From: Chionoecetes opilio
Taxonomy: Eukaryota; Arthropoda; Malacostraca; Decapoda; Majidae
Length of the DNA: 64,000 bases
Direction of reading: 5' to 3'
Assembly: GCA_016584305.1 (NCBI GenBank)
Contig: JACEEZ010019844.1
Span: forward strand, 329,823 to 393,822
In this document: in pieces, positions 52,148 to 62,599 of the stretch
Layout: each line of letters opens with the position of its first letter
Position numbering within the stretch: the first letter of the stretch is position 1
The notes under the pieces: generated by a model
Database searches by the model: none
What the model saw: only the letters and a program-made list of their open reading frames with translations
What the model was told of the DNA's origin: nothing
Translations under genes and position numbers: made by a program

Positions 52148-52681
52148 AAAAGAAAGCAGAAGCAGGAGCAGCAAGTATAGGAGCAGCAGGACGAGGCTGC
52201 TGCCCCCGAAGAGTCCCTTGACCCCGCGTGGGACATAGAGGTGCAGCAGCGTCCCGCCGCCACCGTCACCGCTGGCAAGCCGCGACGCAGGCGGCGGGAG
52301 CGGCGCGAGGAGGATAGTTCAGACAAAGAGTGTGATGAAGAGAAGGAAAACAAGGAGGAGACAACCCTGCCGGAGACAGAAACGACGCGCTGCTTCCCGG
52401 TGAGTGCAGAGAAGAGAAGCGTGCTGCAGGGCTGCCGTGCCATGGTGGAGCGACGCTTCGACGTGCACGTGCAGCCCCCACGCAAGGGTGTGGCCGAGGG
52501 CCGCGGCACCGTCACGGGGGCTCCCGAGGACGTGGCTTACGCCCTTGCTGAGCTCAAAAAGCTGCTGTTTCCTGAGAAGCAGAAGGCAGCGCCCGCGCCT
52601 CAGGACAACAAGAGCGGCAAGGGCGGCAAGGCCAAGGGAGCCAGCACCAAGGGCTCCTCCAAACAGAAGAGAAAGGAGTGA
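52148..52681 (+). pseudogene. Same-frame continuation after two TAG codons, KH-like tail
   Basis: Past TAG at 52145-52147 the same frame runs KRKQKQEQQV, meets a second TAG at 52178-52180, then is open for 166 codons to 52681. It reads EQQDEAAAPEESLDPAWDIE, an acidic/basic linker, then CFPVSAEKRSVLQGCRAMVE, RRFDVHVQPPRKGVAEGRGT, VTGAPEDVAYALAELKKLLF and a Lys/Gly-rich end. The V-x-G...G-T-V-T-G-x-x-E-D-V-x-x-A-x-x-x-L pattern resembles a KH fold without a clear GxxG loop; that is a weak inference. Unbroken coding composition beyond two amber codons implies one long former ORF. Confidence 0.6.
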
Positions 52682-52756
52682 AGACCCAGGCCTGCGATGC
52701 CACGCTGTGAGGAGCGAGCAGATTCTAACCTCTGCCGATTTACACCGCTAAGTGGC

Positions 52757-52850
52757 AAAAATAAAAATAAAATATAATAAAAAAATATAATAAAATAAAA
52801 TAAAATCTGGAAAAAAAAATAATAAAAAAATAAATAAAAAGAAAGAATGA
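52757..52850 (+). promoter_or_regulatory. A-rich tail / AATAAA cluster after CCDC25-like copy
   Basis: Multiple AATAAA and AAATAAAATA runs start about 75 bp after the last stop. They fit degraded poly(A) or polyadenylation signals of a retrocopy. Target duplication was not found. Confidence 0.5.
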
Positions 52851-52859
52851 GAGAGGGCC

Positions 52860-53215
52860 TGGCAGTGCCTGGCAGTGCCTGGCAGTGAAGAGGGAGCCTT
52901 GCACCATTACTACTACACTACAATATTGTTTACAGTTTCATAAGTTGTGTTTATATTCTTGACTGTGTTAGTGTGGTGAGCCTCGTGATGCGTTTGTGAC
53001 CCAGCGCGTCACGGCGATGGCTGTGTTCTGCATCACTACACGGTGTTCTAAACCTACAAGTTATATATGTGTGTTCTGTGCCAGCCAGAATGTGAGGCAA
53101 GCAACTTTGAAGTGTTCATTATTATATATGTCAGTATCTTTTTCGTCACTATAATATAAATAAACCCAACAAATCAATTATTCTTTCCCTTCCTGCCTTG
53201 CTCCCTCAACACACT
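52860..53215. other. No gene recognised
   Basis: Starts with three TGCCTGGCAG repeats, then ordinary AT-rich sequence. Confidence 0.45.
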
Positions 53216-53217
53216 CC

Positions 53218-53250
53218 CCTTTTTTGGCATTAAATCAATCAATCAATCAA
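53218..53250 (-). repeat. End fragment of the TGAT/TTAATGCC repeat
   Basis: On minus, TGATTGATTGATTTAATGCC matches the start of 7975-8280. Confidence 0.5.
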
Positions 53251-53426
53251 CACACTCCCACAGCGTCACTTCTCTGCCAGTGTTCCTTCCTCCCCACCTT
53301 TATCCACTATCACCTGTTTCCTTATTCTCACCACAACGTTACCACACCAGTCCCATTTCTTCATCACCTTCCATATTTCTCCTTGACTTTTTTTGGTTTT
53401 TCCTTCTGCTTCAATTCCTTCTTCAT

Positions 53427-53475
53427 GATAATAATAATAATAATAATAATAATAATAGTAATAATAATAATAACG
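53427..53475. repeat. AAT microsatellite
   Basis: (ATA)n run with one interruption. A CCA run also lies at 53623-53648. Confidence 0.9.
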
Positions 53476-53668
53476 ATAAAAACCATGATGAGAAGAACAG
53501 CTACAATGACTTCCCCTAAAAGTAATCACAACGCAGGAGTGTTATGTAATTAAAGTTATTTCGAACTCTAAACCTTGTTATGATTCAAGAGAAATGAGGA
53601 AAGAGAAGGAGTATGATAGGAAAACCACCACCACCACCACCACCACCACAAACAACAACAACAAATGG

Positions 53669-53733
53669 TATTATTCCAGTTTGACACCGAATTCACTTTG
53701 ATGGATGAAACTATATTTTTCTGGAGAGTTTTG
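53669..53733. mobile_element. Foldback MITE family B, one-arm fragment
   Basis: TTGACACCGAATTCACTTTG and the CTGGAGAGTTTTGA arm only; no TTAGG loop. Confidence 0.65.
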
Positions 53734-53871
53734 AATCAAGCAGGAAAACAGAGACATGCAGTCTACCCCAGTGTTTCAGGGCTGACAGTGTGGTTATCAG
53801 CCATACTGACTGCACCATGGAGGAGCAGAGACCATAGTGTAGTGGGCGGTGGGGTGGCACGTCTCTATGCC

Positions 53872-54864
53872 TTAACCCCTTGAGACCCAGAACGTAATTT
53901 CCATTGTAATTTGGGTACCATTAGGCGTTTTTTAGTGAATATAAGCAATATTTTATAGCTATGACCTGTTTAGTATCCTTGTCCACTAGTTAATTTGATA
54001 TACAGGGAGGTCCCGTTATACGAGCATTCGGTTATACGATAATCCGATGATACGAGATGTGTAAATTAGGGTCTATTTTCAATATACGAGATCGAAAATC
54101 CAATGTACAACATTCAAACTGGGGTGAGTAAAATTATCAAGTTCAAAATGCGAGCCCTACCACTCCCGGGCTGGACAAAGGGGGATTTGGTTGACCCCAG
54201 TGAGGTCACCCCTAGCAAGCCGTGACCTGAAGGGTAATTAAGCATATGGCGCGGCCTGACATTTAGGGGTAGCTAATTAGCCAGGTGTGCGGCTCCAACC
54301 TTGGGACCGCAGTCAGGTCACCCCTAGCAAGGCTTGCCCTGAAGGGTAATTAAGCATATGGCACGGCCTAACCTTTAGGGGTAATTAGAAGGTGTGCAGC
54401 TTCAACCTTGGGACCGCTACACTACCTTCTCTTGTATCACGCGGCGTCCCCTACATTACAACGTCTTTTTTGCTTGTTATGCATGTTTTATGTTTAATTA
54501 ATGTGTAGTTATGTTATTTTGTGTGCTATTTTCTCTTTCAGAATGCTTTTTCTACAGAATAGGTAGTACAGTGTGGGTAATATGACGCTGTGTGTTTGTT
54601 GTATTTGCTATAGTTTATTTTAGCTTGTAAAACATGGTGTTTTTTTTTTTGTTTTTTTTTAATTGATGGTCCTGGAACCAAACCCATATTTTACCGTTAG
54701 TTATGTGTTTCGTTATACGAGATTTCGCTTTACGAGTATGCCAGGTGGAACCTAACTGCTCGTATCTTCGGGACCTCCCTGTATTCAGTTACTTTTCGTA
54801 ATTTTATGGCTAACAACAGACAATTTTATGTAGCAAAGGGAAGATCTGGGCGTGAAGGGGTTAA
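53872..54864 (+). mobile_element. TTAA MITE family A copy, interrupted
   Basis: The left part 53872-54002 and right part 54782-54864 join to a full family A element, TTAACCCCTTGAGACCCAGA to GGGCGTGAAGGGGTTAA. The insertion at 54003-54781 splits it. Confidence 0.9.
54003..54781. mobile_element. TA-flanked CAGGGAGGTCCCG element (779 bp)
   Basis: Ends CAGGGAGGTCCCGTTATACG and CGTATCTTCGGGACCTCCCT + G. TA lies on both sides inside the family A MITE, and removing it restores the family sequence TTTGATATTCAGTTAC. Pogo/Tigger-like by ends. An internal ~130-bp direct repeat (AGTCAGGTCACCCCTAGCAA / GGTAATTAAGCATATGGC) is present. No transposase frame. Confidence 0.85.
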
Positions 54865-54869
54865 TAAAC

Positions 54870-55770
54870 ACACGCACACCTTTATCTATTGACTTGATAG
54901 GGGATACAACTGTAAAACTGAGGCATTGAAGATCTCAAAAATTACAAAACAATCCGATGTCAAGTGTTCAATACGCCATCTTTTCAGGTGAAGTGATGGA
55001 TGCACTGCTTATAAACACAGTCATGAATCTCTCTTGAAAAAATGACTGCAGATAACTTAATTTTCACTTTCTTCATAAAACAATAAGATAAAGATGAGTA
55101 AGATAACAATAACAGTTTGCATCAGATTGACAAGCATGTAATAGAGAACTGTACAAGTAGTACCTTAGATAACACTATAGTCACCACCTGCACTAATGTC
55201 GCCAGGCGCCAAATATTACGAATTATAGCATCACTACTGCTGTGTATGTGCCACTGAAGATGATACACAGTAGTTTATATCATGACTGTATAATCTACCC
55301 TGTTTCAGCGTTGTTTTATACTTTGTAGCTGCAAGTATATACGGTTTCAAATTTTCCTACTCGTTTTTGTTTCGCAAAGACGACAACGGCGGGAGGACAC
55401 TCAGAACATAAACACTAGATGGCGACCTTAGTGTTGGTCGCCACTCTTGGTGATAATTTTGTAATTTATTCATTTATAGCCATACTAGTAAACAGATGAA
55501 GACACAAAAAATGACAGACTCTCCAGATAGCCCCTTCTAACTTTCCCGAAATCATGGATGTAGAAATGTAAGTATTAACGCCACCACACGTCTGTAAACA
55601 GAAAAAAACGTTGTCGTGGCAACTTTGTTATCTACGGTAACACACATGAAGGGAGAAACTATAATGACACAAAGAATAATAACTCTACTAAACTACAAAC
55701 TAAAGACTATAATAAACACACACAAAGAGAACGACTACAGTAGTGACTCACCTAGGAGGGAAATAAAGAA
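54870..55770. other. No gene recognised (furin-like intron)
   Basis: AT-rich; TAGATGGCGACC / GGTCGCCACTC near 55415-55445 is a small inverted motif. Nothing else was seen. Confidence 0.45.
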
Positions 55771-55777
55771 GAAGTGT

Positions 55778-56070
55778 AGTATTCCCTTCTCCTGGCATCA
55801 AATATCAGTTTTTAACCCCTTGAGACCCAGAACGTAATTTCCATTGTAATTTGGGTACCATTAGACAATTTCTAGTGAATATAAGCAATGTTTTATAAAT
55901 ATGACCTGTTTAGTATCCTTGTCGACTAACTAATTGGGTATATTCAGTTACTTTTAGTTATTTTTGCTAACAACATACATTTTTTTTATAGCAAAGGAAA
56001 GATCTGTGCGTGAAGGGGTCAAGCAGCAAGGGGTCAGGATTTCTCGTCTCGTTAAAAAAAAAAACCGTAT
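55778..56070. mobile_element. MITE family C fragment split by family A MITE
   Basis: TATTCCCTTCTCCTGGCATC ... ATCAGTTT, then after the insertion GCAGCAAGGGGTCAGGATTT and GTTAAAAAAAAAAAC. Half of family C is missing. It ends about 10 bp from the furin-like exon donor. Confidence 0.7.
55812..56022 (+). mobile_element. TTAA MITE family A copy nested in family C
   Basis: TTAACCCCTTGAGACCCAGA to GTGCGTGAAGGGGTCAA. The right TTAA is mutated to TCAA. Confidence 0.85.
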
Positions 56071-56080
56071 ACAGACTCAC

Positions 56081-56287
56081 CTTGGAGGGGGAGTACAGCT
56101 CGGCGTCGCCCCAACACTTGGTGCACTCGTAGTCCTGCGGGCCGGAGCAGCCGTAGCAGGAGTAGTGGCAGGAACGGCAGGTGGGCGTCCCCGTCATGCC
56201 CTCCTGCTGGGGCTGCCACGCGTAGTGTCCCTGGGGAGCAGGTCTTGAGGCACTGCCCGTTGAAGATGTACAGGTCTTGCTGGCACT
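56081..56287 (-). CDS. Furin/PCSK-like convertase, Cys-rich exon (one-base frame problem)
   Basis: On minus, the acceptor GGCCTTACAG and the consensus donor CTCCAAG|GTGAGT bracket 207 nt. The first part reads CQQDLYIFNGQCLKTCSPG. One base later the frame reads HYAWQPQQEGMTGTPTCRSC, HYSCYGCSGPQDYECTKCWG and DAELYSPSK. C-x-x-C-H-x-S-C-x-x-C-x-G...C-x-x-C is the furin-like Cys repeat. Removing one base at GGGACAC (about 56230) gives a continuous repeat that joins in phase to DQMLC of the last exon. The upstream catalytic and P-domain exons must lie to the right but I did not recognise them in the window. Confidence 0.75.
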
Positions 56288-56299
56288 CTGTAAGGCCCC

Positions 56300-57110
56300 G
56301 ATATCAGGTCACACACTGCTGGTGGCTTAGCACTCTCATGACTCGCTCCCATGATCACTTTCCTAGTATCTCTTTATTACTCACTCTCATGATCACTCTC
56401 CTAGGTGCAATGTTAAATTTTGTTGAATATATCCTAGCAATCAAACATTCATGAGGAGCATTAAGCAACATTCGATGATATATGTTCATGAGAAAGTTTG
56501 TTGATCAGCACAAGGGAAATAATGCTCCAATAAAAAATATAATTGACATTGAATTGAGGGTAAACTATAAACTCATCCTTTTATGCAACAATATTCAGCA
56601 TTCAAGTTTTCTTTATTATCAAGTGCTCGATAATCTAATTGAAAAGCATTAACAGTCATACTAATATACAATAAGGAACCATTAATTATTGTACCATATC
56701 TGAATGCCAAGCAACCAAAAGTTTATGAGGCAGCAATAAATCATACATAGACATTTATAAACGTAAACAGTACATTCAGTGCACGTAGTTTAGGGGAAAC
56801 AAACATGTCTGGCCATTAACACCATGCAGTCACAGGCTACAGTGTTGCTCGTCAGTCACCCTAACGTCGCCTACAGCCTCACTCATAAAAAAACAATAGA
56901 TTTAAAAAAGAAAGAATAAAAAAGAAAAAAAAAAGATATAACTAGAGAGGGTACAAAAGTCTGGTTCATGAGAATAAAAGCTTTCAATATATGTACAAGT
57001 GCGTACAGTAAAAGTTCTATCTCTTCCAATTCCTGTACAGGGCAGGACAACAACAAGATGGACACTAGATAAAAAACAGTGAGAGGGAAGCATAGCGATA
57101 CACACCACAC
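56300..57110. other. No feature recognised
   Basis: AT-rich intronic or flanking sequence; nothing seen. Confidence 0.45.
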
Positions 57111-57116
57111 GTTACG

Positions 57117-57300
57117 TTGGCAAAAATGGGAAGAGGAGGAGGAGGAGGAAGAGGAAGACTAATTAACAAAGCAATCAATATTTCTTCTCCTCTTCCTCTT
57201 CTCCTCTTATCCCTCCCAAGCCTCTTTTTTGGCGCTCTTCCTCTTCCCTCTCTTCCTCCTCCTCTTATTTCCCTTCTAATCCTCTCATTTTTTCACATTT
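57117..57300. repeat. Purine then pyrimidine low-complexity block
   Basis: GGAGGAGGAGGAAGAGGAAG followed by CTTCTCCTCTT-rich sequence. The two parts can pair imperfectly. A unit shared with 19285-19360 follows at 57405-57475. Confidence 0.6.
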
Positions 57301-57887
57301 CCCCTCACTCCCCCCTTCCATGCACGGTCTTGGCTGAGGTGTTGGGTGTTGGGGCTTTAGGGCAGAGCTTGGAGTAAGGCATTCTTGGGCCCCAAGGCAA
57401 CACCTCAGCCAATCCCTATGTTCGGAGTGGGGAAGTGAGGGCCACAATTTCGCCAACTTAACATGCGGTGAGTACTGATGGGTTAGGATTAGTCTACACA
57501 TGCAGAGCCACACTGACACAGACCTCGCAGGACACAACCCACACAGCTTCGTAAATTTGTTATGATAAGAAAATAATTCACGCATAAACTTTATACATTT
57601 CCAGATCAAGAAGGGTGACGAGAGTCTTTGAACCAGAATGCACGAGTGAAAGCTGTGCCATCTTGTTACCTTTGATCAAGCTTTGGTGTTTATCAGATTG
57701 TACCAAATATCTGTCAAGTGATATTTTCCCTGATTTCGGTGAATAGAAAATACGGCATCAAGGCTGTAGCCAAAGCCCAAAGTGAGAAGCAGTGTACATG
57801 AAAACATTATGTGTGTGTGTGTGTGTGTGGTAAATATGTGAAAATACATACACATGTGAAGCTCATTGGGCCCTTTCAAGCCCGGGT

Positions 57888-58261
57888 CCCACTATGAGGC
57901 TACGGGGCCACATCAACCCGCGTTATACCCGTGTTAACCTGGGTCGACGAGATAAAAACATGACGTAACGTGGTCCTGACTTTTATGGTGACGCGGGCTG
58001 ACGAGGCCTCGTTCCTGACGTGGCGTGATTTTAGAAAATACAAAAAATAGTGGCGTCAGCCCTCGTCAGTTACCGGGACAAGTGTCGTGGCCGTGACGTG
58101 GATCTGTCCCTGTGACGTGACGAGGCATTAACGTTGCTGACGTGGCGATCGGGCCGACGTGAGTTGACGCGAAAATAATTCCCGCGTCAACCAGCGTCAG
58201 GTCATTTTCTGTAACGTGGGTTGACGTGGACCCGTAACCTGACGGTGGGACTCGGGCTTTA
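57888..58261. mobile_element. MITE with AAGCCCG(G/A)GTCCCAC inverted ends
   Basis: AAGCCCGGGTCCCACTATGA on the left and GACGGTGGGACTCGGGCTT on the right. The interior is dense in GACGTG/CACGTC-like and GTGACG motifs in both orientations. About 374 bp, noncoding; superfamily not assigned. Confidence 0.7.
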
Positions 58262-58269
58262 CTTGCATC

Positions 58270-59680
58270 TCTCTACGGAAGGTTTGTGTCAATGCAGTTT
58301 TTATTGGGGGTTTACAAAGACCAGCGACTCCACGTTTACAAAACACCGATGGAAGGACACAAGGGCAGCGAGAACACTTACTCACTGATGGTTAGTTGGA
58401 GGATTGTGTTGGGTGATAATGTGATCCTGCAATGAAAAGCAGAGAGGGACAGACAACAACACAACAGTCAACAGAACAGTAAACCAGAAAAATATGTCCA
58501 TGAGAGGTGGCAGTGGTGGTGGGGAGGGCCGGGGAGCAGCAGTGTGTGGTCGGTAAATCATAATGACAAGTCTGACCCAGATGGACAAATGGATAAATCA
58601 TAAGTAAACGAAATACTCATGCATGTTGTCCGGGAGAAAAGGAAGCCGTGTATAAAATATGTATTGAACAAAGGAAATGTAAGGATGAAGGATGACAGGG
58701 CGTGATGAAGGGCGGCGGACGGTGCCGTGGTGTCTTCCAGCCTGACTGAGCTGTGGTTGTTATGGTGTCTGATATCCTGCACACTGAAGGCAAAGGTTTG
58801 TGGCGTCGCCCTGCATCCCTTCCTACAAGGCTGCAGTCACTACGTTTATTGGTGAGCATCACTTTATGACAACGTGCACTGATGGATTTATCTATTTGTG
58901 AAGGAGGCTGTGTTAACAATTTATAATGCAAGGGAGGCCAAATAACCAGAAGGACAGATATCTAGGATGAAGGATACTACTATCTAAATGAACTAGAAGC
59001 ATTCATCTCATTTAATAAGCTAAAGCTTTACCTTTTATTCCTCAGAGAGATATCTCATTTCACGCATTCAATCTCACACACACACATACAGAGACAGATT
59101 TCTCATAGGCCACCTGCCTTGCCTCAGGCAGTGTTGGCAGGATAAGTTTTCCTGCTGGTTGTGGCGAGAAATCATGCCGCTAAAGAGTTTCCTGCATCAT
59201 GTAAAACTGTGGTGCTTGAGTTTCTGGACTACATTGAAAAAGTAAATAAATGAAATGAGCACGAGAAGAGGCAGAAAAGAAGGCAAAGGACAAGAAAAAG
59301 TGGAGGAAAAAAGGTAATTTCTTCAGTACAGTTTACAGGAGAAACATGACAGCAAACACAACATAAGGCAAAGCCTTCAAGCATTGTACAGAGTGACTTG
59401 GGCAAGTGTGAAGGATACACATTCACCTTTCACAAGTAGAGACAAAGAGGAAATGCATGACAGATGAGAATGAGGACCTGATTAGCGAGACAGAAGTGTG
59501 TCCTTGCACCACACAGTCCCAGGCATCGTGTGGACCATTCACTCTCACTCATTCACTCCTCTCTAAAAGACTTATTTTATTCAGTCGCACAAGACAAGCA
59601 CTAACTCATTCTACCCTCTACAGACTGAAGCAAACCACTCACGCTATCTCTACTCTCTACAGCCTTTGCCGTGCATGGCT
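58270..59680. other. No gene recognised
   Basis: A minus-strand AATAAA near 58300 and acceptor-like TTTGCCTTCAGTGTGCAG near 58780-58797 were seen, but no family motif supports an exon. Confidence 0.35.
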
Positions 59681-59689
59681 CAAACTCAC

Positions 59690-60370
59690 CCGTTCCCCTG
59701 AGGCAGGCGAGTGTAGCCAGCAAGCGACACCATCCTCACCATCACCACCACACTGCTGCTGCCTCCCTCACCATCATCACCTCTACCCCCAACACCCCCC
59801 CTGCCCCCACTCACGCCCCACCCATCCCCCACCCTCCTCTCCTCACCTCCTGTGTGATGGGAGGCAAGCATGGGAGCAGCAGGAGGGGGAGGTTAAGGCT
59901 TCATGGGGCGGCGGGGAGAACAGTGTGTACAAGAAGGTGTTCGACAGTCTGCCAAGATGTCAACATTGCACAATAATTGATGTTCTTTTCATACAAAGGC
60001 CTTTTCCCAAACCTGTGGGGTGGCGCTTGGCACAAAGCAGAGTGTTCATAGTGAAATTATTATGATAATGCTAATGATGACAATAATGATGAGGATATCG
60101 TTGATGCTATTCCTGCAATGCAAGGTGACATCCAGGAAGTAGAAGATGGAAAAAGAAATATTAAAAGAATGAAAGAGAAGCATTGTACAGGAGTGTATTG
60201 GGGAGACATTAAACTTTATGATCACGATGATTATCACAATGAAAATAATATTTCATTATTATGAATTGTATGATTGTTAGTTTTCCTGTTAACATCGTTT
60301 ATGAAATGTTGAGTCTTAGTTTCCTCGTACTCACACAAAACCATCCAACAACATCCTCACATGCATTACT
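59690..60370. other. CAC/CCC-rich patch and AT-rich flank, unassigned
   Basis: 59735-59840 is ACC/CCC-rich with a Pro/His/Thr frame. A minus GAACG|GGTGAGT at about 59694-59683 resembles a donor, without any recognisable peptide upstream. 60055-60250 is GAT/ATG-rich low complexity. Confidence 0.3.
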
Positions 60371-60378
60371 AAGGGACA

Positions 60379-60444
60379 GTGGCGGCTCGTGACATAGGGC
60401 TGCAGAGCTGCAGCACCCCCAGACGTGACACCCCCCGCCACTGC
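60379..60444. mobile_element. Collapsed inverted-end remnant
   Basis: CAGTGGCGGCTCGTGACATA and, inverted, GCAGTGGCGGGGGGTGTCAC lie 20 bp apart. They look like the two ends of a DNA element with almost all its interior lost. Confidence 0.4.
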
Positions 60445-60759
60445 TAAGGGATGTTAACACTATCTAAATTAACATGAACTTCAAAACATTGTGACAAATC
60501 AAAGACAGGTGCAATTTTACCAGCCTGCAGGTAGTATAGTAACAGTTCACTATACTATCAGTAAGAAACAGAACCTGCGCCTTAACAATCAAAACTACAG
60601 AGTCTAGTTAGGGGCAAGCAATCTACATGAGTCTGCTCCTTCAAAGCCACGGACAGAAAGCAAAGAGGACCAAAGACATTTTTGATCATAAAAAAGAACA
60701 CTGAGCTGCAGACGTAGAAGGAAAAAGATCATTTCTACGCGTAAATCTAATGGAATAGA

Positions 60760-60795
<36 letters not shown>

Positions 60796-61115
60796 TTTTA
60801 TAGCAGTGTATAGAGCATCAATGGGTCTGGAAAAAATTGATAGAGAAGATCTGTTTGTGTGGGACTATAGAAGTACAAGAGGTCATGAGAAGAAATTGAA
60901 AAGGACAACATGCAAGAGGGACATAAAAAAATACAGCTTCCCGTATAGAAACCTAGAAGCCTTGAACAACCTTGATGCAAAAGTGATTAATGTAAGAAGT
61001 ATTCAGGACTTCAAAGGCAAGCTGGATAATAGTAGATTTGGAGACGGGACAGTACGAGCATAGCTCTTTTCCTGTATGTTACAACTAGGTAAATACAACT
61101 TGGTAAATACAAGCA
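60760..61115 (+). mobile_element. 5'-truncated non-LTR fragment with ACTAGGTAAATAC tail
   Basis: After a CA run (60762-60793), the frame to 61063 reads GLEKIDREDLFVWDYRSTRG, KRDIKKYSFPYRNLEALNNL and KVINVRSIQDFKGKLDNSRF then GDGTVRA and a stop. The R-D-I-K-K-Y-S-F-P-x-R...W/L-N-x-L...V-x-x-x-S-x-x-x-F/L-K-x-x-L-D pattern is the C-terminus of CR1-like polymerases. The ACAACTAGGTAAATAC tail follows. Confidence 0.65.
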
Positions 61116-61293
61116 GGTCTGTACCATTATTTTCAGCATACAGCCGGTCAAATACTATAAATTCTTGAAACCAATTACAGTATCATGAAAATTATGAAGT
61201 AAAATCTTGATACAGAAAAAGACAAATAACCACAAAGAGAATAAAGAGATAGCAAAACAGATGGGGGGGCGGGGGTGTGCAGGGTGGGAGGAA

Positions 61294-61588
61294 GTAAAGG
61301 TAAAGATGGGGGCACACGCTATGCTGCACGTGGCCTCGGTGCTCATCTCCGTGGCATTAACCTTTGAGCCTGTGGTGGGTGAGGACCCGTTACCCCGGGA
61401 CACAGGGCTAGTGTGACATCCGGGTTACCACAGTTACCTTCCCCAGGTTTCCCCAGGTACCCATTTATCAACCCCGAAAGTAAGGATGTACAGCTGGTTG
61501 GGCTGCACACCGACTGCCTTGGCCCGGATTCGAACCAGGGCCCGCAGATTCGCAGGCAGGCACGCTAGCCACTGCACCACGGAGGCGC
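61294..61588 (-). mobile_element. tRNA-derived SINE, copy 3
   Basis: Same head and body as 7409-7714 (GTGGTGCAGTGGCTAGCGTG, GGTTCGAATCCGG, GATAAATGGGTACC). Confidence 0.85.
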
Positions 61589-61929
61589 AAGGGGTCAGTA
61601 GGGACGAGGGAATGATGAAATACGCCTTTGTTTGAGGAAATCTGCTCCCTCTCATCAACACTTACGGAATAGGGAAGAGAAATGATGAATATTTGGCCAT
61701 TAACGAAAAGATTAAAACATTAAAGTCACAATTTTTTACTTTCTCTCTGTGCAAAATCCTCAATTTCTTGCTTCTATGCCTCCTAATCCCTCTTCCTGTC
61801 CCTACACAACACACTGCAGACATATCCTCACATACTGTGTATATTAAGGAATGACCATCACCGGCTCAGAAGCAAGTCCCAGCCCACACATCCCAGTTTC
61901 TGTGGCGGATGTGGCGGGAGAAGTCAACC

Positions 61930-62080
61930 TTTCACACGGCAAATGTGTGTGTGCGTGTGTGTGTGTATGTGTGTATGATAGCGTGTATGTGTGTATGATA
62001 GCGTGTGTGTGTATGTGTGTGTGTCTGTGTGTGTGTATGTGTGCATGTGTGTGTGTGTGTGCATGTGTGTGTGTGAGGAG
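61930..62080. repeat. GT/GTAT microsatellite
   Basis: (GT)n with ATGATAGCGTGT interruptions. The preceding 61850-61945 has a stop-free plus frame (MTITGSEASPSPHIPVSVAD) of unknown meaning. Confidence 0.85.
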
Positions 62081-62350
62081 ATATGGATCAGTGAGATGAG
62101 AAGACATGGAGGTTACTTACCAGCTGACAGTAACACATGCTTTACTTGTGAGTGGGGCGGGAAAGACAGTGTTTGTGCCCGGAAGTAAAAATTGGCCGTT
62201 CTGTACCACTACCACCACGACTAGAAGGAAGGAGTTAGCATCCCCTACCTTACAAACAATGAAGAGTATTGTATGGTTAAGAAGCCCAGTGCATGCCTGT
62301 AACACACCTGAAAGATCAATCTAGATGTTAGTCATAAAATTAAAGGTTTA

Positions 62351-62593
62351 TGGAACTGTCGCCGGTGGGAATCTCGCCGAAACACCAACCGAGATCTCTT
62401 GCCAACGTGAATATGTTAACCTAACCTGGATATTTTCACCTAACTTAACCTGACTGATCAAGCTATTGCTGCTAGTTCATCCCTGAATGCAGAAACACGG
62501 GTAAAACCTGATTAAATGTATATATTGGGCCCTGTAATATCAAGAATTGGAACACTCGACGACGGCGGCGAGAGTTCCGATCGGCGACAGTTC
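62351..62593. mobile_element. MITE with GGAACTGTCGCCG inverted ends
   Basis: GGAACTGTCGCCGGTGGGAA and, inverted, GGAACTGTCGCCGATCGGAA; TCTCGCCG follows in both. About 243 bp, noncoding, with a short TTAACCTAACCT stretch. Confidence 0.75.
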
Positions 62594-62599
62594 CAGGTG

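Noticed and set aside
59457..60065. 202-codon plus frame rich in Ser/Pro/His
   Set aside because: Composition follows an ACC/CCC-rich patch; no domain, splice or start evidence.
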